DNA of 64,000 bases from NCBI GenBank assembly GCA_947652115.1, contig OX393569.1, positions 5,372,457 through 5,436,456 on the forward strand. Direction: 5' to 3'. Shown piece after piece: positions 39,401 through 47,715 of this stretch. Numbering within the stretch: the first letter of the stretch is position 1; each line of letters opens with the position of its first letter. The position numbers were made by a program, and so were the translations under genes. The notes beneath the pieces were generated by a model. The model saw only the letters and a program-made list of their open reading frames with translations. It was not told the origin of the DNA and ran no database searches. This DNA is from Blastomussa wellsi. Lineage: Eukaryota > Cnidaria > Anthozoa > Scleractinia > Plerogyridae.

Positions 39401-42400
39401 TTTTGTTTCTCTTTTGCAGTACAAAAGATCCAAACACTGTCTTTGTTAGTAACCTGCTATTTTCAATAGACGAGGATCGGTTAAAGGAGACTTTCTTACC
39501 GGTAGGCGTTTCTTACTTGTAATTAAATGTCATGTGTTCAGCTAATCGCAACTTAGAACTCTTGCATCAGAAGCATTTGATGTTGTGCAACCTCGTTCCC
39601 AGGGTCCTCTCCTTCCCCTGGGAAGGAGGTTGCAGTATGTGAAGAAACGTCTATTTCATTTTTTTCCAGCTTGGTGAAGTTACCGAAATTCGCCTGGTGA
39701 AGAATCAGATGGGAAAATCGAAAGGATTCGCTTACGTTGAGTTTAAGAACCAGGTTTGAAGTGAACATTGTTCAATAGACCCATTTCGATATTTTAAAAT
39801 TCAGCCTAAAACAATAGACCTCAGCACGAGGCTCCGGGGTATAAATTATAGAGTTTGTGGGATTTATTCCCCGGAGCCTCGCAGTGATGTCTATATTGTT
39901 TTAGGCTGAATATTAAAATATCGAAATTGGTCTATTCAATTGAACTACTCGGTGTGTCGTTGTTGTTGTTTGTTTTTTCTTTCTCTCGACGTCGGTGAAA
40001 AAGATTTCGCTGTTGTTCTTATAATTTAGTCCTCCGTTCAAGCAGCCCTTTCCATGGACAGAACTAAATTGGACGGGAGACCGATGTTCGTCTCGCCATC
40101 AGTGGACAAAGCTAAAAATCCAACGCAATTTAAGGTTGGTGTTGGTCGGTTTGGGTGGGGTGTGTTTAACAGTCAGTGTGCGTTTCTGATCTCGAGCCCC
40201 TTCCAAGGTGAATGAATTGTGATCTTGGGCAAGACACTAGCGCTCACGGTACTTCTCGTGGTAACTCGAGTGTCTGAATATTTGGCTGAAATCAGGGACC
40301 TTCAGGTCGGAGCTATGATTACGACTTTCGTATTTACGTTCTCAGAGCCTTCACTCCACCCAGTTGCTAACCAGTTGAAAAAGGAGACTATCGGTATGAG
40401 GTTGGTGTGAAATGTGATAAGCAAAAGCAGAAGCGCTTGGTCTGACAAGTCGCACTCATACTCAATCTCGTACTCCTATCTGAAGGTCGCTCTGATTGTC
40501 AAAGCGGTTGGCAAAATGCTGTGCGGAGATGGAGAGATAGCGTGTTTCGCCATGTTTTAATGAGTGAAAGGAACCTGGTAACTCGGTTGAATAATGGTTT
40601 GCTTCCTTGAGTATATGGCTGCCAGCCGACAGCACATGGTTGATAGAAGAAACCTGACAAAATACTGGGAGCCTGCCAGTATTTTGTCAGGTTTGTTCTA
40701 TCCGTAGTGGGAGGCGCAGTGGCCTAATGGTTAGTGTGCTGGACTCCGGATCGGACTGTCCGGGTTTGAGCCTCTAGCCGGGGCACTGCGTTGTGTTCTT
40801 GGGCAAGACACTTTACTCTCACAGTGCCTCTCTTCACCCAGGTGTATAAATGGGTACTAGTGAATTTACTGCTGGGGGTAACCCTGCGATGGACTAGTAT
40901 CCCATCCAGCTAGGAGTAGAAATACTCTCAGTCGCTTCATGCTACGGAAACCGGGATAAGCTCCGGCAGTATGGGCCACTGGACTCGACGCAGACTTTGC
41001 CTTTTTTTGCCTTTGTTCTATCCGAGGGAAATTGGGTGGGGAGTGGGGGGGGGGGGGGGGGGGAGGCTAACCTGCAATTAACTACTATCTCATCCAGGTG
41101 ACAGACAGTTCTCAGTCACTTGACGCAACTTGAACCGGAATTAATTATCTTGCTCCTCTGATCGCTAAGAACGTACTTGAACCAATGCGGAAACTAAATA
41201 GAAAAGATTAAAATGTCTCTTGTGCACACAATGTTCTATTCGATTTGTTGTCTTCTGTACAGTTTCCTACGTCACTGGACAAGAAAACACTGTTTGTCAC
41301 CAATCTTCCATTCGACGTTAAAGACTCAGATTTGGAGAATTTGTTCAAAGATGTAAGATTTCAATTTTCTTTCTTATCATCATTTATCACTCAGTGAAAT
41401 TTCAAACATCTATTTTTAGTCTTCTTTGCTCTTTGGATGTAACGTAGCCTCGCTTGCACGTCATGCAATGCTTCTAACCTCGTTCCCAGGGTCCTCTCCT
41501 TCGGAAGGAGAAGACCCTGGGAACGAGGTTGCAATTCTTCTACTACTTTCACTACTTACCCGGCGATACCAACTCTTTTTTCGCACATTTTTAAGGACAG
41601 TGCATGGCTACTAATTAGCTTAAATGGAAATACAAATAAATCATTTTGACTTCACAGATTTTCTTTCGCGGATGTTTTGTCATGATCTGTTTTTTTCTTT
41701 TCCTGAGAATGTGGACATCTTTATTTGGTTTACTCATCTTTTTATAACCTGTTATGTCAGTTTAATACTCACTTTCTCTGTTTCACTTTAGCACGGTAAA
41801 GTAACCCAAGTCAGACTTGTTACCAACCGAGCTGGTAAACCTAAAGGATTTGGTTATATCGAGTATGAAGAAGAGGTAAGCGACAAATCAACTTCTCACG
41901 ATTTACTTCTGAATCTAAACCGTTGCCTGTTGATTGAAAGTCGACGAAGTGAACTTGTTTCTGACTGGTTAGCCTGCTATACCGACGTTCTTGTTTTCTC
42001 GTGACGCAGTCTTGCCCCCCAACGCGTGACTTACTACACCGACGTTCTATTTGTCTCGTCACGCAGTGTTGCTCCCCAACGCATGACTTACTACACCGAC
42101 GTTCTTGTTGTCTCGTCACGCAGCCTTCCCTCCCCCCCCCCCCCCCCACCAACGCGTGACTTACTTCACCGACGTTCTTGTTGTCTCGTAACGCAGTCTT
42201 GCCCCCCAACGCGTGACTTACTGCACCGACGTTCTTTTTGTCTCGTCACGCAGTCTTGCCCCCCAACGCGTGACGAGCGTAGGAGGATATCTCTTGGTTT
42301 GCTTTGCTCGTAGTTTGTTACTGTTTTTCTCGAAGCTTTCTCAAATAACCAGAGCATTTTTACAGGATGATACATGGCTTTGGCTTCTTTACGTGCTTCA

Positions 42401-45400
42401 TGTGAAGATTTAATGGGCTCCATAACAACAACAACACGGTTTTCATATTTTGTACCCTGATAAAATGCAGTTTTTTTAGTCAATCAGAGGGCGCGCAGTA
42501 TTTAAACTACATTAGTAAAAATCTACTAGTATACTAATGCAAATTACGCAATCTGATTGGCTGAGCTACTACACACTATCACTATTAGAGTGCAGTGGTT
42601 GAAGGTCGTCTTTAAAATAACGACGTCTTCGTGCTTTAGCGAAGTTTCGAAGGAAGATTTAGAACTTTTTCACCGACACACGATTCGTTTATTATGATTT
42701 TTACTAAAACAATTAGATTATTCGCTGTCGATTTCTATGACGTCAACTATCACGTCATAGAAATCTCGAGCTCATAATCTAATTGTTAATTATAATTATA
42801 TTTTATTAACGACAAAGGTAGTCAGAGGGCCAATAACTAAATTCAGCAATTCAGGTTGCTCCATTGATGGTCCAATATATTTTTATGGTGAGTCCGAAGT
42901 CTCGATAAGCCTCGCTAAATGGGCTGAATGGGCAGTGACTGCTGTCATACTGAACATGGTCGTAGCTGCTTTGCCGATGCGCTTGTTAATCTCCGTGTCG
43001 AGAGCGAGGGAACCAGAGATGGTGGATCCCAGTCATGATCGGAGATGCTGATGCTGGGTGGAGAATCTACGTCTTGTCTCATGACCTGTGTTTTCTTCAT
43101 ACTGGTGGTGAGCCCGAAGTCTCGACAAGCCTCGCTGAAACGAGTCATGAGCTGCTGGAGGTCCCCGGCTGAATGGGCAGTGACTGCTGCGTCGTTTGCA
43201 AAGAGGAAGTCATGCAGACATTTCAGCTGGACCTTGGACTTTGCTCTTAGTCTGGAGAGGTTGAAGAGCTTTCCATCCGATCTGGTTCTGAAGACGCAGG
43301 AGACGGGACCTACAGTTTTTCGTCCTTATCCGAGAAGACAAGGACGTCTAACCATTTGTAGATGTCAATATACAGAAATCGTTTTCAGTCGTGTAATGAA
43401 CCTATTTTTTGCTAAGTTTGCTCGAGACTGTACTGGGAGAACCTTGCTCTCTTTGTTTTCTGTGCAGACTGCGCTCGGTCCGCACTTGTCGTAAAATTGT
43501 ACTCTCTTGTAACGCAACTAGCACCCCTGTTGATTCATGTTGTGTGTTTTGACTGAAAATTTAGTTGTAAGCACGGAAGGTCTAGTGATGATCGACATGT
43601 TGATTAATCGAAATGGATGCTCTGTAATTTCATTGGATCTAAGGGATTGTAATAATTTATGCGCGTATTGCGTGCACGTAACATTAGAACTTTGTTTGTT
43701 ATACAAAAGGGATAGGCTTGAATGTGGAGAGATGTTAGAACGTAGTCGAAGAGTAAACTTGTATTGATCGTAACGAACGTGGGAAATAAAGAAGGAATAC
43801 AGTCCAACTTGAGCGTGAGTGTGATATTTCCCGACAGCACTGTCATGACCACGTGCCGTGTTGTTTGGTAAATAAGATGTATTTATTATATAAACTGCAG
43901 TAAAACGATAATTAAACACGTGTAAAATTACGATAAACGTGTGATGATTATCAATGACGTCACGTTCGATACCATGTTTGATCCTACTGTACTTCGATTT
44001 ATTGGTGTACGGTTGAAACATCTTCGGGTGTTCCTCAGAAGTCTTCGGCAAACCTCGGAAATCTTCGGAAATCTTCGGAAACCTTCGGTTATCTTCGGAA
44101 GGGAATATTCGGAAACGTCCGTGTGACCTTCGGAAATAAACAAAATAATTCATGGTTGCTTGGAGGTATAAAATTTCTCTTCTCGTGTTCAGCATTCGAA
44201 GAGAAATTTTATATCTCCACACAACCATGTATTATTCTATATGTATTTTGCATAATAAAAAATACGTATCTGCATTTATGACTTGCGTTTTTTATCAGGC
44301 AGGAGCATCAGCAGCCATCGTAGCGCTGGACGGAACTCTGCTCGGAGACAGGCAAATTTCAGTTGCTTTGTCAAATCCACCGAGCAGGAAACCGAGGCAG
44401 CCTGGATCCGAACAACAGCAACGAGCAAAAGAACAGCCGGGAAGGTACGAACACGTGACTGTTGATCAGTTTTCCTGTATCCTACTGCACGGGAGTTGCT
44501 AATTGGAAAACGTTTTGTAGAAAACCCTTGAGCTTACAAGATACCTGGGGCCAGATTCATTAAATTTATATTTTATTAAGGATCTTTTTGCGTTTTTTGA
44601 TTACATGGCGAATGCCAGCCTGAGGTTGAAATTTCAACTCCACTGAGTGAACCCTTTTCGTGGCCGTCCAATGTCTTGTCGAAACCACCATATCTGCGTG
44701 TGCCAAAAGCTCGCTCTTAAGCCCGGCTGACATTTTGAAGGCGATTTACGTGAAGTTTTTCAGCCCTTTTACACGGACTGAAAGGTAGTATGTGCTAAAA
44801 CAGACTGGAAGCCGAACTGAAATATCAGCCCGGCTAACCGGGCTGAAATTCTCAATATTATCAGACCCTGTAGCTGCCACTCATTGCAACATTTAATGAT
44901 TAGGTAAAAATCAATTAATATAGTATATTGTTAAAAAACAATACTTGGGCTTCATTAATCCATGAAATTTCATTTCCACCAGATACGGATTCTGTGCTTT
45001 CCTCTAGCTACCCGCCTGATCATCCCCCCATCCTCCACCCCCTTTAATTTTTCACGCAATACACTTTCCTGACAGGTTTTTCTAGCAATCCCTTTTTTTG
45101 CATGGCGGCCATATTGGCCATAGACAATAGATTTCGTAAACCGGCGTGGCAAAACAAAAGTTTTCAATACCTCGGGACTCAACATGGCCGCCGTGAGACT
45201 AAGGCCCATAATATCATAAAAATAACATTTTGACCGCTGTTCTTTTGGTTGTAGTCGTGGGCGCGCACGAACCCAGCTGCAACTCCTTCCCAGGTCACTA
45301 CAGAAAACCGCATCCTTGGCACCAACTTCTTCGCAGAACTCGAAACATTTGGACGAGGAAAAGACTGAGGCCGATGGTGGCAGTGAACCAAAACAAGGTT

Positions 45401-45444
45401 TTGATAACGAGTACTTCAGAAACCTCATGCAGAAGAAGAACTGA
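16470..45444 (+). CDS. SART3: SART3, U4/U6 snRNP recycling factor, 27 exons, 918 aa
   Basis: SART3 binds U6 and U4/U6 snRNPs and promotes their reassembly after splicing in the nucleus. Exons: 16470-16655, 22593-22719, 23710-23814, 24306-24430, 25853-25912, 26336-26379, 26938-26999, 27921-28045, 28533-28688, 29643-29747, 30789-30822, 31300-31410, 32665-32727, 33300-33358, 34603-34712, 35295-35407, 36025-36101, 36871-37005, 37479-37569, 38027-38114, 39420-39501, 39670-39753, 40030-40134, 41263-41352, 41792-41875, 44299-44444, 45255-45444. All have GT-AG borders and the phases join (2757 nt). Order: acidic N-terminus, HAT repeats about residues 63-554 (e.g. LTEELWSEWL, FKRQLAVPLL, LEYANIL), a basic coiled stretch to about 660, RRM1 (KGFAYVEF), RRM2 (KGFGYIEY), and a C-terminal LSm-interaction motif FDNEYFRNLMQKKN. 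Human SART3 has 963 residues in the same order. The last two exons are duplicated at 54101 and 55059. Confidence 0.93.
17001..17120 (-). repeat. outer inverted repeat, left copy
   Basis: Reverse complement of 21470-21592 with moderate divergence; both contain CTTTCCAAATATGGTC and GCCAAAAGTGAAA. It lies 225 bp outside the left end of the transposon. Confidence 0.65.
17412..19606 (+). CDS. transposon-encoded SAP/SWIM/YqaJ exonuclease, two exons, frameshifted
   Basis: The likely start is ATG 17412 (MAGNVKEDSPK). Exon 1 ends at 18934 (G/GTAAGT) and exon 2 runs 19134-19606 after a 199-bp intron. A SAP-like DNA-binding helix pair (LGELCNSLKLKASGTKSELL) starts near 17509. A SWIM zinc finger follows (FCECAVGKCGLCCHVIV, CxC...CxH). 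The C-terminal half is a YqaJ-type PD-(D/E)XK nuclease: GTSDWLNLRTGVITASKL, then ASPDGI and LIEVKTR across the intron. The start codon and SAP region are in different frames; one surplus A in the A7 run at 17462-17468 explains it (a mutation or assembly error; a tiny intron is less likely). The role in transposition is not established. Confidence 0.75.
19651..21177 (-). CDS. THAP-domain DDE transposase (DDE_Tnp_4 type), 508 aa
   Basis: Intact single-exon transposase. The N-terminal THAP zinc finger uses C12, C17, C58 and H61 (CSAHW). A coiled coil follows at about 145-205 (leucine-rich, KLKSQVESLTRELNGKK). The catalytic domain is DDE_Tnp_4-like: D342 in LIGDATEIWI, D417 in VMTDKGF, E463 in IYIENYIGRIR, with PGSISDADI between. 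The length is normal for the family and there is no internal stop. The ATG at 21177 lies just inside the right terminal repeat. All catalytic residues are present, so the protein could be functional. Confidence 0.9.
   Translation of the reverse strand: MATYTKMWHWNCASSLCTNNYRTKGITYYTLPSDPELQKGYRKVLMNENINWRKHVICSAHWSSGKRDNKNQLPDIICTKEYAANLEKEYSQKPSRELKRKIDCTKTVLTSSNANTVRSTPRKPPKDRSETFVPRVKKRQVSAANVEKENQKLKSQVESLTRELNGKKALIEDLQQQLSKTQTELEKNAANNSQQLNAMKKALESQTFSYEALMRYPDRIYYMTGLSLSELDCLYECLEPFLHTIVYPDCNNDDSSHLRKLDTKTELITFLTICRHALDLGVIAWITGSSISTMSRIFVGWCVFLSTIFESIDLTPLPGFLKDYMPKCFMESGYSDTALIGDATEIWISQSENFDINNITFSNYKNHTTGKICLWTLPPGFLLKCTDAFPGSISDADITEQSCVLDTVTKGKTVMTDKGFNITDICHEKGLLHNRPPMKFSHQFDETEVVKNFDIATLRIYIENYIGRIRDWQILNKTWPSSRIDLLGCCFQIFAHIVNMLKKPVGPK
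21470..21592 (+). repeat. outer inverted repeat, right copy
   Basis: Partner of 17001-17120 in opposite orientation, 217 bp outside the right end of the transposon. Its right part (AGGATTGAAAAGGAACCCAA) is also the start of the 307-bp tandem repeat. Confidence 0.65.
21558..22171. repeat. two tandem copies of a 307-bp unit
   Basis: The sequence from CCAGGATTGAAAAGGAACCC is repeated head to tail at a spacing of 307 bp (21558 and 21865). The copies differ at a handful of visible sites, e.g. CATGAACTAACAGCAC against CGAGAACTAACAGCGC. Non-coding. Confidence 0.9.
24455..24628. repeat. 174-bp palindromic element
   Basis: Ends TAGGCCACTTCGGAAAA and TTTTCCAAAGAGGCCTA face each other, and pairing continues through ACTCTTTGTTTGTCC. 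It lies 24 bp after a SART3 donor site. Confidence 0.8.
26731..26857. repeat. inverted-repeat element, GGATCAATCAT family
   Basis: TTTGGATCAATCATCGTTTC at the left is complemented by AACAATGATTGATCCAAA at the right. Related elements lie upstream of both BTB genes (about 51256-51405 and 58062-58205). Confidence 0.7.
29940..30150. repeat. degenerate GTTAGTTAGTGACCG minisatellite
   Basis: Imperfect 15-30 bp repeats of TTAGTTAGTGACCGG in SART3 intron 10. Confidence 0.75.
31741..31827. repeat. 87-bp hairpin
   Basis: CAGTTGGGGTGAGCGAAAGT at the left pairs with ACTTTCGCTTGCCCCAACTG at the right, loop of about 7 A. Confidence 0.8.
32161..32292. repeat. palindromic element, CACTCGAGACAGTGTTTCATC family, copy 1
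   Basis: CACTCGAGACAGTGTTTCAT at the left is complemented at the right (ATGAAACACTGTCTCGAGTG). A second copy is at 38817-38958 and worn halves are near 2890 and 31965. Confidence 0.8.
32309..32402. repeat. 33-bp repeat, three copies
   Basis: GCCATATTGGTGTCCCAAAA followed by CAAAGAAACGGCA, tandemly repeated nearly three times. Confidence 0.85.
33830..33900 (+). repeat. possible worn Nin-type SINE fragment
   Basis: TTTGAGCAAGACACTCGACTCTCGCAGTGCCTC resembles the central block of the SINE at 40705-41011 (GGGCAAGACACTTTACTCTC). Head and tail are missing. Confidence 0.4.
34745..34965. repeat. dispersed repeat with hammerhead-like core
   Basis: Contains TGATGACTTCCGCTCAGG followed by TTGTCGAAACGCCAG at 34836-34868. 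TGATGA, a hairpin and CGAAAC in this order resemble the hammerhead ribozyme core; the bases after GAAAC (GCC) depart from the usual GUC. I assign it to a repeat family by motif only. Confidence 0.4.
35449..35609. repeat. palindromic family IR-A, half copy
   Basis: Starts CATTCTCGTCTCCAGGGCCGC and continues to the AACAAAGGGAATCCAGTC segment; the opposite arm is missing. Confidence 0.7.
36586..36822. repeat. (CTGA)n microsatellite
   Basis: About 240 bp of ACTG/CTGA repeats with GGCT and TCTG variants, ending about 50 bp before SART3 exon 18. Confidence 0.9.
38229..38425. repeat. GGAACACC/GGTGTTCC palindromic minisatellite
   Basis: On the left, GGAACACC units run in one direction; after a centre near 38295, GGTGTTCC units run in the other, with two longer GTGTTTTGTAGTGTTCC repeats. 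It can fold into a long hairpin. In SART3 intron 20. Confidence 0.85.
38817..38958. repeat. palindromic element, CACTCGAGACAGTGTTTCATC family, copy 2
   Basis: Shares GACAGTGTTTCATCACATTT and CCGAGAAGAGACTTGAAAAT with 32161-32292 and closes with GATGAAACACTGTCTCGAG. Confidence 0.8.
39587..39633. repeat. AACCTCGTTCCCAGGG hairpin, copy 1
   Basis: GCAACCTCGTTCCCAGGG and its partial complement form a small palindrome; copy 2 is at 41476-41530. Confidence 0.7.
39773..39939. repeat. 167-bp palindromic element
   Basis: AATTCAGCCTAAAACAATAG and its complement flank an inner GAGGCTCCGGGG/CCCCGGAGCCTC pair. It starts 20 bp after SART3 exon 22. Confidence 0.85.
40636..40700. repeat. hairpin AAACCTGACAAAATACTGG
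   Basis: AAACCTGACAAAATACTGG and CCAGTATTTTGTCAGGTTT pair exactly around a short loop. The SINE at 40705 inserted at its right edge. Confidence 0.85.
40705..41011 (+). mobile_element. tRNA-headed SINE with Nin-type central domain and perfect target duplication
   Basis: TTTGTTCTATCCG flanks both sides exactly (40692-40704 and 41012-41024). The head is tRNA-like, with A box TGGCCTAATGGTTAG and B box GGGTTTGAGCC. Next comes the central block TTGGGCAAGACACTTTACTC through CACCCAGGTGTATAAATGGG, which I recognise as the Nin-type domain conserved across animal SINEs. The tail is TTTGCCTTTTTTTGCC. In SART3 intron 23. Transcription would be by RNA polymerase III from the two internal boxes, with mobilisation by a LINE. 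Confidence 0.88.
41476..41530. repeat. AACCTCGTTCCCAGGGTC hairpin, copy 2
   Basis: Exact 18-bp arms AACCTCGTTCCCAGGGTC and GACCCTGGGAACGAGGTT around a 19-bp centre. Confidence 0.85.
41976..42273. repeat. 56-bp minisatellite in SART3 intron 25
   Basis: About five copies of a unit containing CACCGACGTTCTTGTTGTCT, CGTCACGCAG and CCAACGCGTGAC. Each unit includes a CGTCACGC/GCGTGACG inverted pair. One unit has a poly-C expansion at 42128-42147. It ends about 130 bp before the duplication breakpoint. Confidence 0.9.
42690..42790. repeat. hairpin around TTTCTATGACGT
   Basis: AACAATTAGATTAT and GATTTCTATGACGT face their complements near 42755-42785. The copy in unit B (about 52835-52950) has 28 extra bases in the loop. 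Confidence 0.65.
42950..43330 (-). pseudogene. non-LTR retrotransposon reverse transcriptase fragment (unit A)
   Basis: On the minus strand it reads LFANDAAVTAHSAGDLQQLM then FSEACRDFGLTTSMKKTQVM, the region around the FADD catalytic box of a LINE reverse transcriptase. The first catalytic D is N here. After SISISDHDW the frame shifts; the other frame continues GSTISGSLALDTEINKRIGK. No intact element remains. Confidence 0.75.
43487..43836. mobile_element. solo-LTR-like insertion, 350 bp, unit A only
   Basis: Unit B reads straight through CCGCACTGTCATG, whereas unit A has 350 extra bases beginning TGTCGTAAAAT and ending ATATTTCCCGACA, flanked on each side by GCACT. TG...CA ends, a 5-bp target duplication and an AATAAA near 43790 fit a solo LTR. 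No tRNA primer site or internal region is present. Confidence 0.7.
43940..44220. repeat. TTCGGAA-rich repeat with terminal hairpin (unit A)
   Basis: AGTCTTCGG, ATCTTCGGAA and ACCTTCGG recur about every 11 bp from 44020 to 44140, followed by a hairpin with arms TATAAAATTTCTCTTC and GAAGAGAAATTTTATA. Related stretches are at about 46025-46130 and 46860-47035. Unit B copies are at about 53755-54020, 55825-55930 and 56660-56840. Confidence 0.7.
44299..44444 (+). CDS. SART3: SART3 exon 26, unit A
   Basis: Encodes the end of RRM2 (AGASAAIVALDGTLLGDRQI) and a basic, glutamine-rich linker. Acceptor TTTTTTATCAG, donor GGAAG/GTACGA, 146 nt. The unit B copy at 54101-54246 appears identical over the exon. 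Confidence 0.9.
45255..45444 (+). CDS. SART3: SART3 terminal exon 27, unit A
   Basis: Encodes SRGRARTQLQLLPRSLQK, an acidic stretch, and the C-terminal FDNEYFRNLMQKKN, comparable to the human end SNADFAKLFLRK that contacts U6 LSm proteins. Stop TGA at 45442-45444; an ATTAAA at about 45450 may serve polyadenylation. Confidence 0.88.
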
Positions 45445-47715
45445 GCTCAATTAAAAAGCTGCTGGTATTTTATAAACCAAAGAGTTTTATTGGAAAAGGG
45501 TAGAAAACGTGAAAGAGAGGAGAGAGAGAGAGAGTTTTAGGTTTTGGTTATGTTATTATGTATGTGGAAAGGAGACCAAACAGTAGATTTTGAGTGGAAA
45601 ACTAAGAGAAGAAAGTTTGGTTCCTCCAATGTGTAATGAGGTAGTGACCTGGCAGGCGGGCTAAAATCAAGAGCGTTGTCAGAGCGGTTTTCAATTGACG
45701 TGAATTGCTTTTGTTTTACATTACTGCGATCAGTGATTGGTTTAAAAATCTCGCGTCACTTTTTCAACCAATCAGAAGTGAGACCAAAACCAATTGCGAC
45801 GGGCGCCTGCACGTTTTCCCGCGCTTTATGTCGGATACGTGTAGTTACTACGAGTTTTTATTGCTTCACTGGACTGTCTGCGTTCTTTATGATTGGCCAA
45901 AGTCATTACTTTGGTTTTGGTTTTACGACACTCGATTGAAACCCTCTTTATAGCCTTGATGTGCCACCAAACCATCAGAGCTAACATTTGAATAAACGTA
46001 AAAGAAAAGTAAGGAGACTAAAGCAATGTTCGGAAACTTTTTAAGACTTTCGGACAACATTCGGATAATATTCGGAAATCTTCGAGAAATGGTCGGAAGA
46101 GAGATTTCATCTCTCTGTACATCCATGTGTAATAAACTGGTGACCTAGTAGATAGGCTACCAAAAAAGGAGCGTTGTTATGTTCTTGGTGTACCACCCAA
46201 CCCTCAGAACTAATATTAAAAGAAATATAAAAGAAAAGTTTGGAGAATTAGTATTTCGAGCTTGTAACTAAAAGGGGGTATGTAGAACGCCGATCAAAGT
46301 TGCATTATAAGCTCCGAAAAACATTTCACGTGAAAACACTCCATTTTTTGCAACCTGGAATGAAACAAAATGTTGCGTTGCGAGTTGCAGGAAAAGTAGA
46401 CCTCTACTTCCTCAAAACCAACATTTCTAAATTCCAACTTGACCTGGATAGAGGACCCACATGAAAACCAGCTGAGACTGATGTGGCTTCCCCCGAAATT
46501 TAGTTAATACATATGGGTTATTGGCCTAGCGTGAGTTCAAGATGGCGGGATATTGGCCAAATTCTGGTCCATAAACACGCAAAAAAAGAACGAGGCCAAT
46601 ATCCCGCCACCTTGACCGAACAAGCTTGGTCAGTAAAGGACTTATTATGACTCACGACGCCAAACACTGCAAATGATTTCGCGGGATCACGCACCATCCC
46701 GGCCGTTCGAGATGGCTTCATCTTGATCGCTCATAGAGCCAGTCGTAATGAAATACAATATTAATACAGCTTTATATAAACTTCAGTCCTAAGAAAATTT
46801 GAACACACGTACAGTTACGAAAATTTTGTGTTATGATATCGATGATTTTATGTTTGATACCATGTTTGACACTTTTACTACTAAAATTTGTTGGTGTATA
46901 GTCGAAACATCTTCGGACATTCTTCGTACGTCTTCGTCAAACTTCGGCAATCTTTAGGAAATGTTTGGAAGCGTTTCTGTGAGCGTCCGTCAACATTTGT
47001 AGAATCTTCGGGAAATCTCCGCACATGCACCCATGTGTTCAAGTTAGAGTTCGATTCATGGGTTGGGCTGGTAGTGTAAGATTATAAATACATTGATAAC
47101 AGCTGTCATAGGCTCCTGACGTTCGATCTCATCCCTGACTTGAATTGTACAGTGTGTTGGCTCGTAGACATGAAAAACGTGGTGTACAAATTCGTTACAT
47201 CAGTGGAACCGCCTCGCCGCTGGCAGCCGCTTCTGACGCTTCGAACATGAAAATATTAAAAATACCCCGATACCCATTGCAATTTTCCCGACGGGGGACG
47301 GCTACTATTAGAGTCATCTTCAAAGAGTTTTAGCGTGGAGTTAGAGTTAAGGACTGCCAAAATCTTGACTTCAGGATTTTGGCAGTCCTTAACTCTAACT
47401 CTAAGCCATAACTCTACTGAAATAACTCTATTGCTAGTTGACCTCTTCCCGAAGCAATACATAACTAAAAAATACCATTGATCGACGCCCTTGATTTAGT
47501 CATCGCATACCATTGTTTACGTTTGAAATCTGAGCTGTTAGTTTTCGTTTCTTATTTTTAGCTCATGGTTGACGTAGTCAGGCTACAAGGTTTAGGAATG
47601 GTCTTCAATGGCACTCACCCACTCCCTCACTCGCTCGCTTGCTCCCTCCCTCCCTCACTCGCTCGCTCACTCGATTATTAGAAAATTATTTTGTTTTATT
47701 CCAATTCATCCATGA
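45445..47715. other. spacer between SART3 and BTB gene, unit A
   Basis: Non-coding. It holds a dispersed repeat at 45680-45950 (ACGCGGGC/TTGGTTTTACGACACTCGA family, also near 2190-2350), TTCGGAA repeats, a hairpin at 47340-47399 and a CTCACTCGCTCG simple repeat at 47620-47672. The same order is found in unit B at 55249-57541. Confidence 0.75.
47340..47399. repeat. 25-bp-arm hairpin, unit A
   Basis: GTTAGAGTTAAGGACTGCCA (and AAATC) is exactly complemented at 47375-47399 around a 10-base loop. The unit B copy is at 57145-57204. Confidence 0.9.

Noticed and set aside
42166..42483. 105-codon minus-strand reading frame
   Set aside because: Made by the 56-bp minisatellite and the duplicated intron sequence.
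43518..44228. 236-codon minus-strand reading frame
   Set aside because: It crosses the end of the solo-LTR-like insertion and the TTCGGAA repeat, and is not present in the undisturbed copy in unit B.
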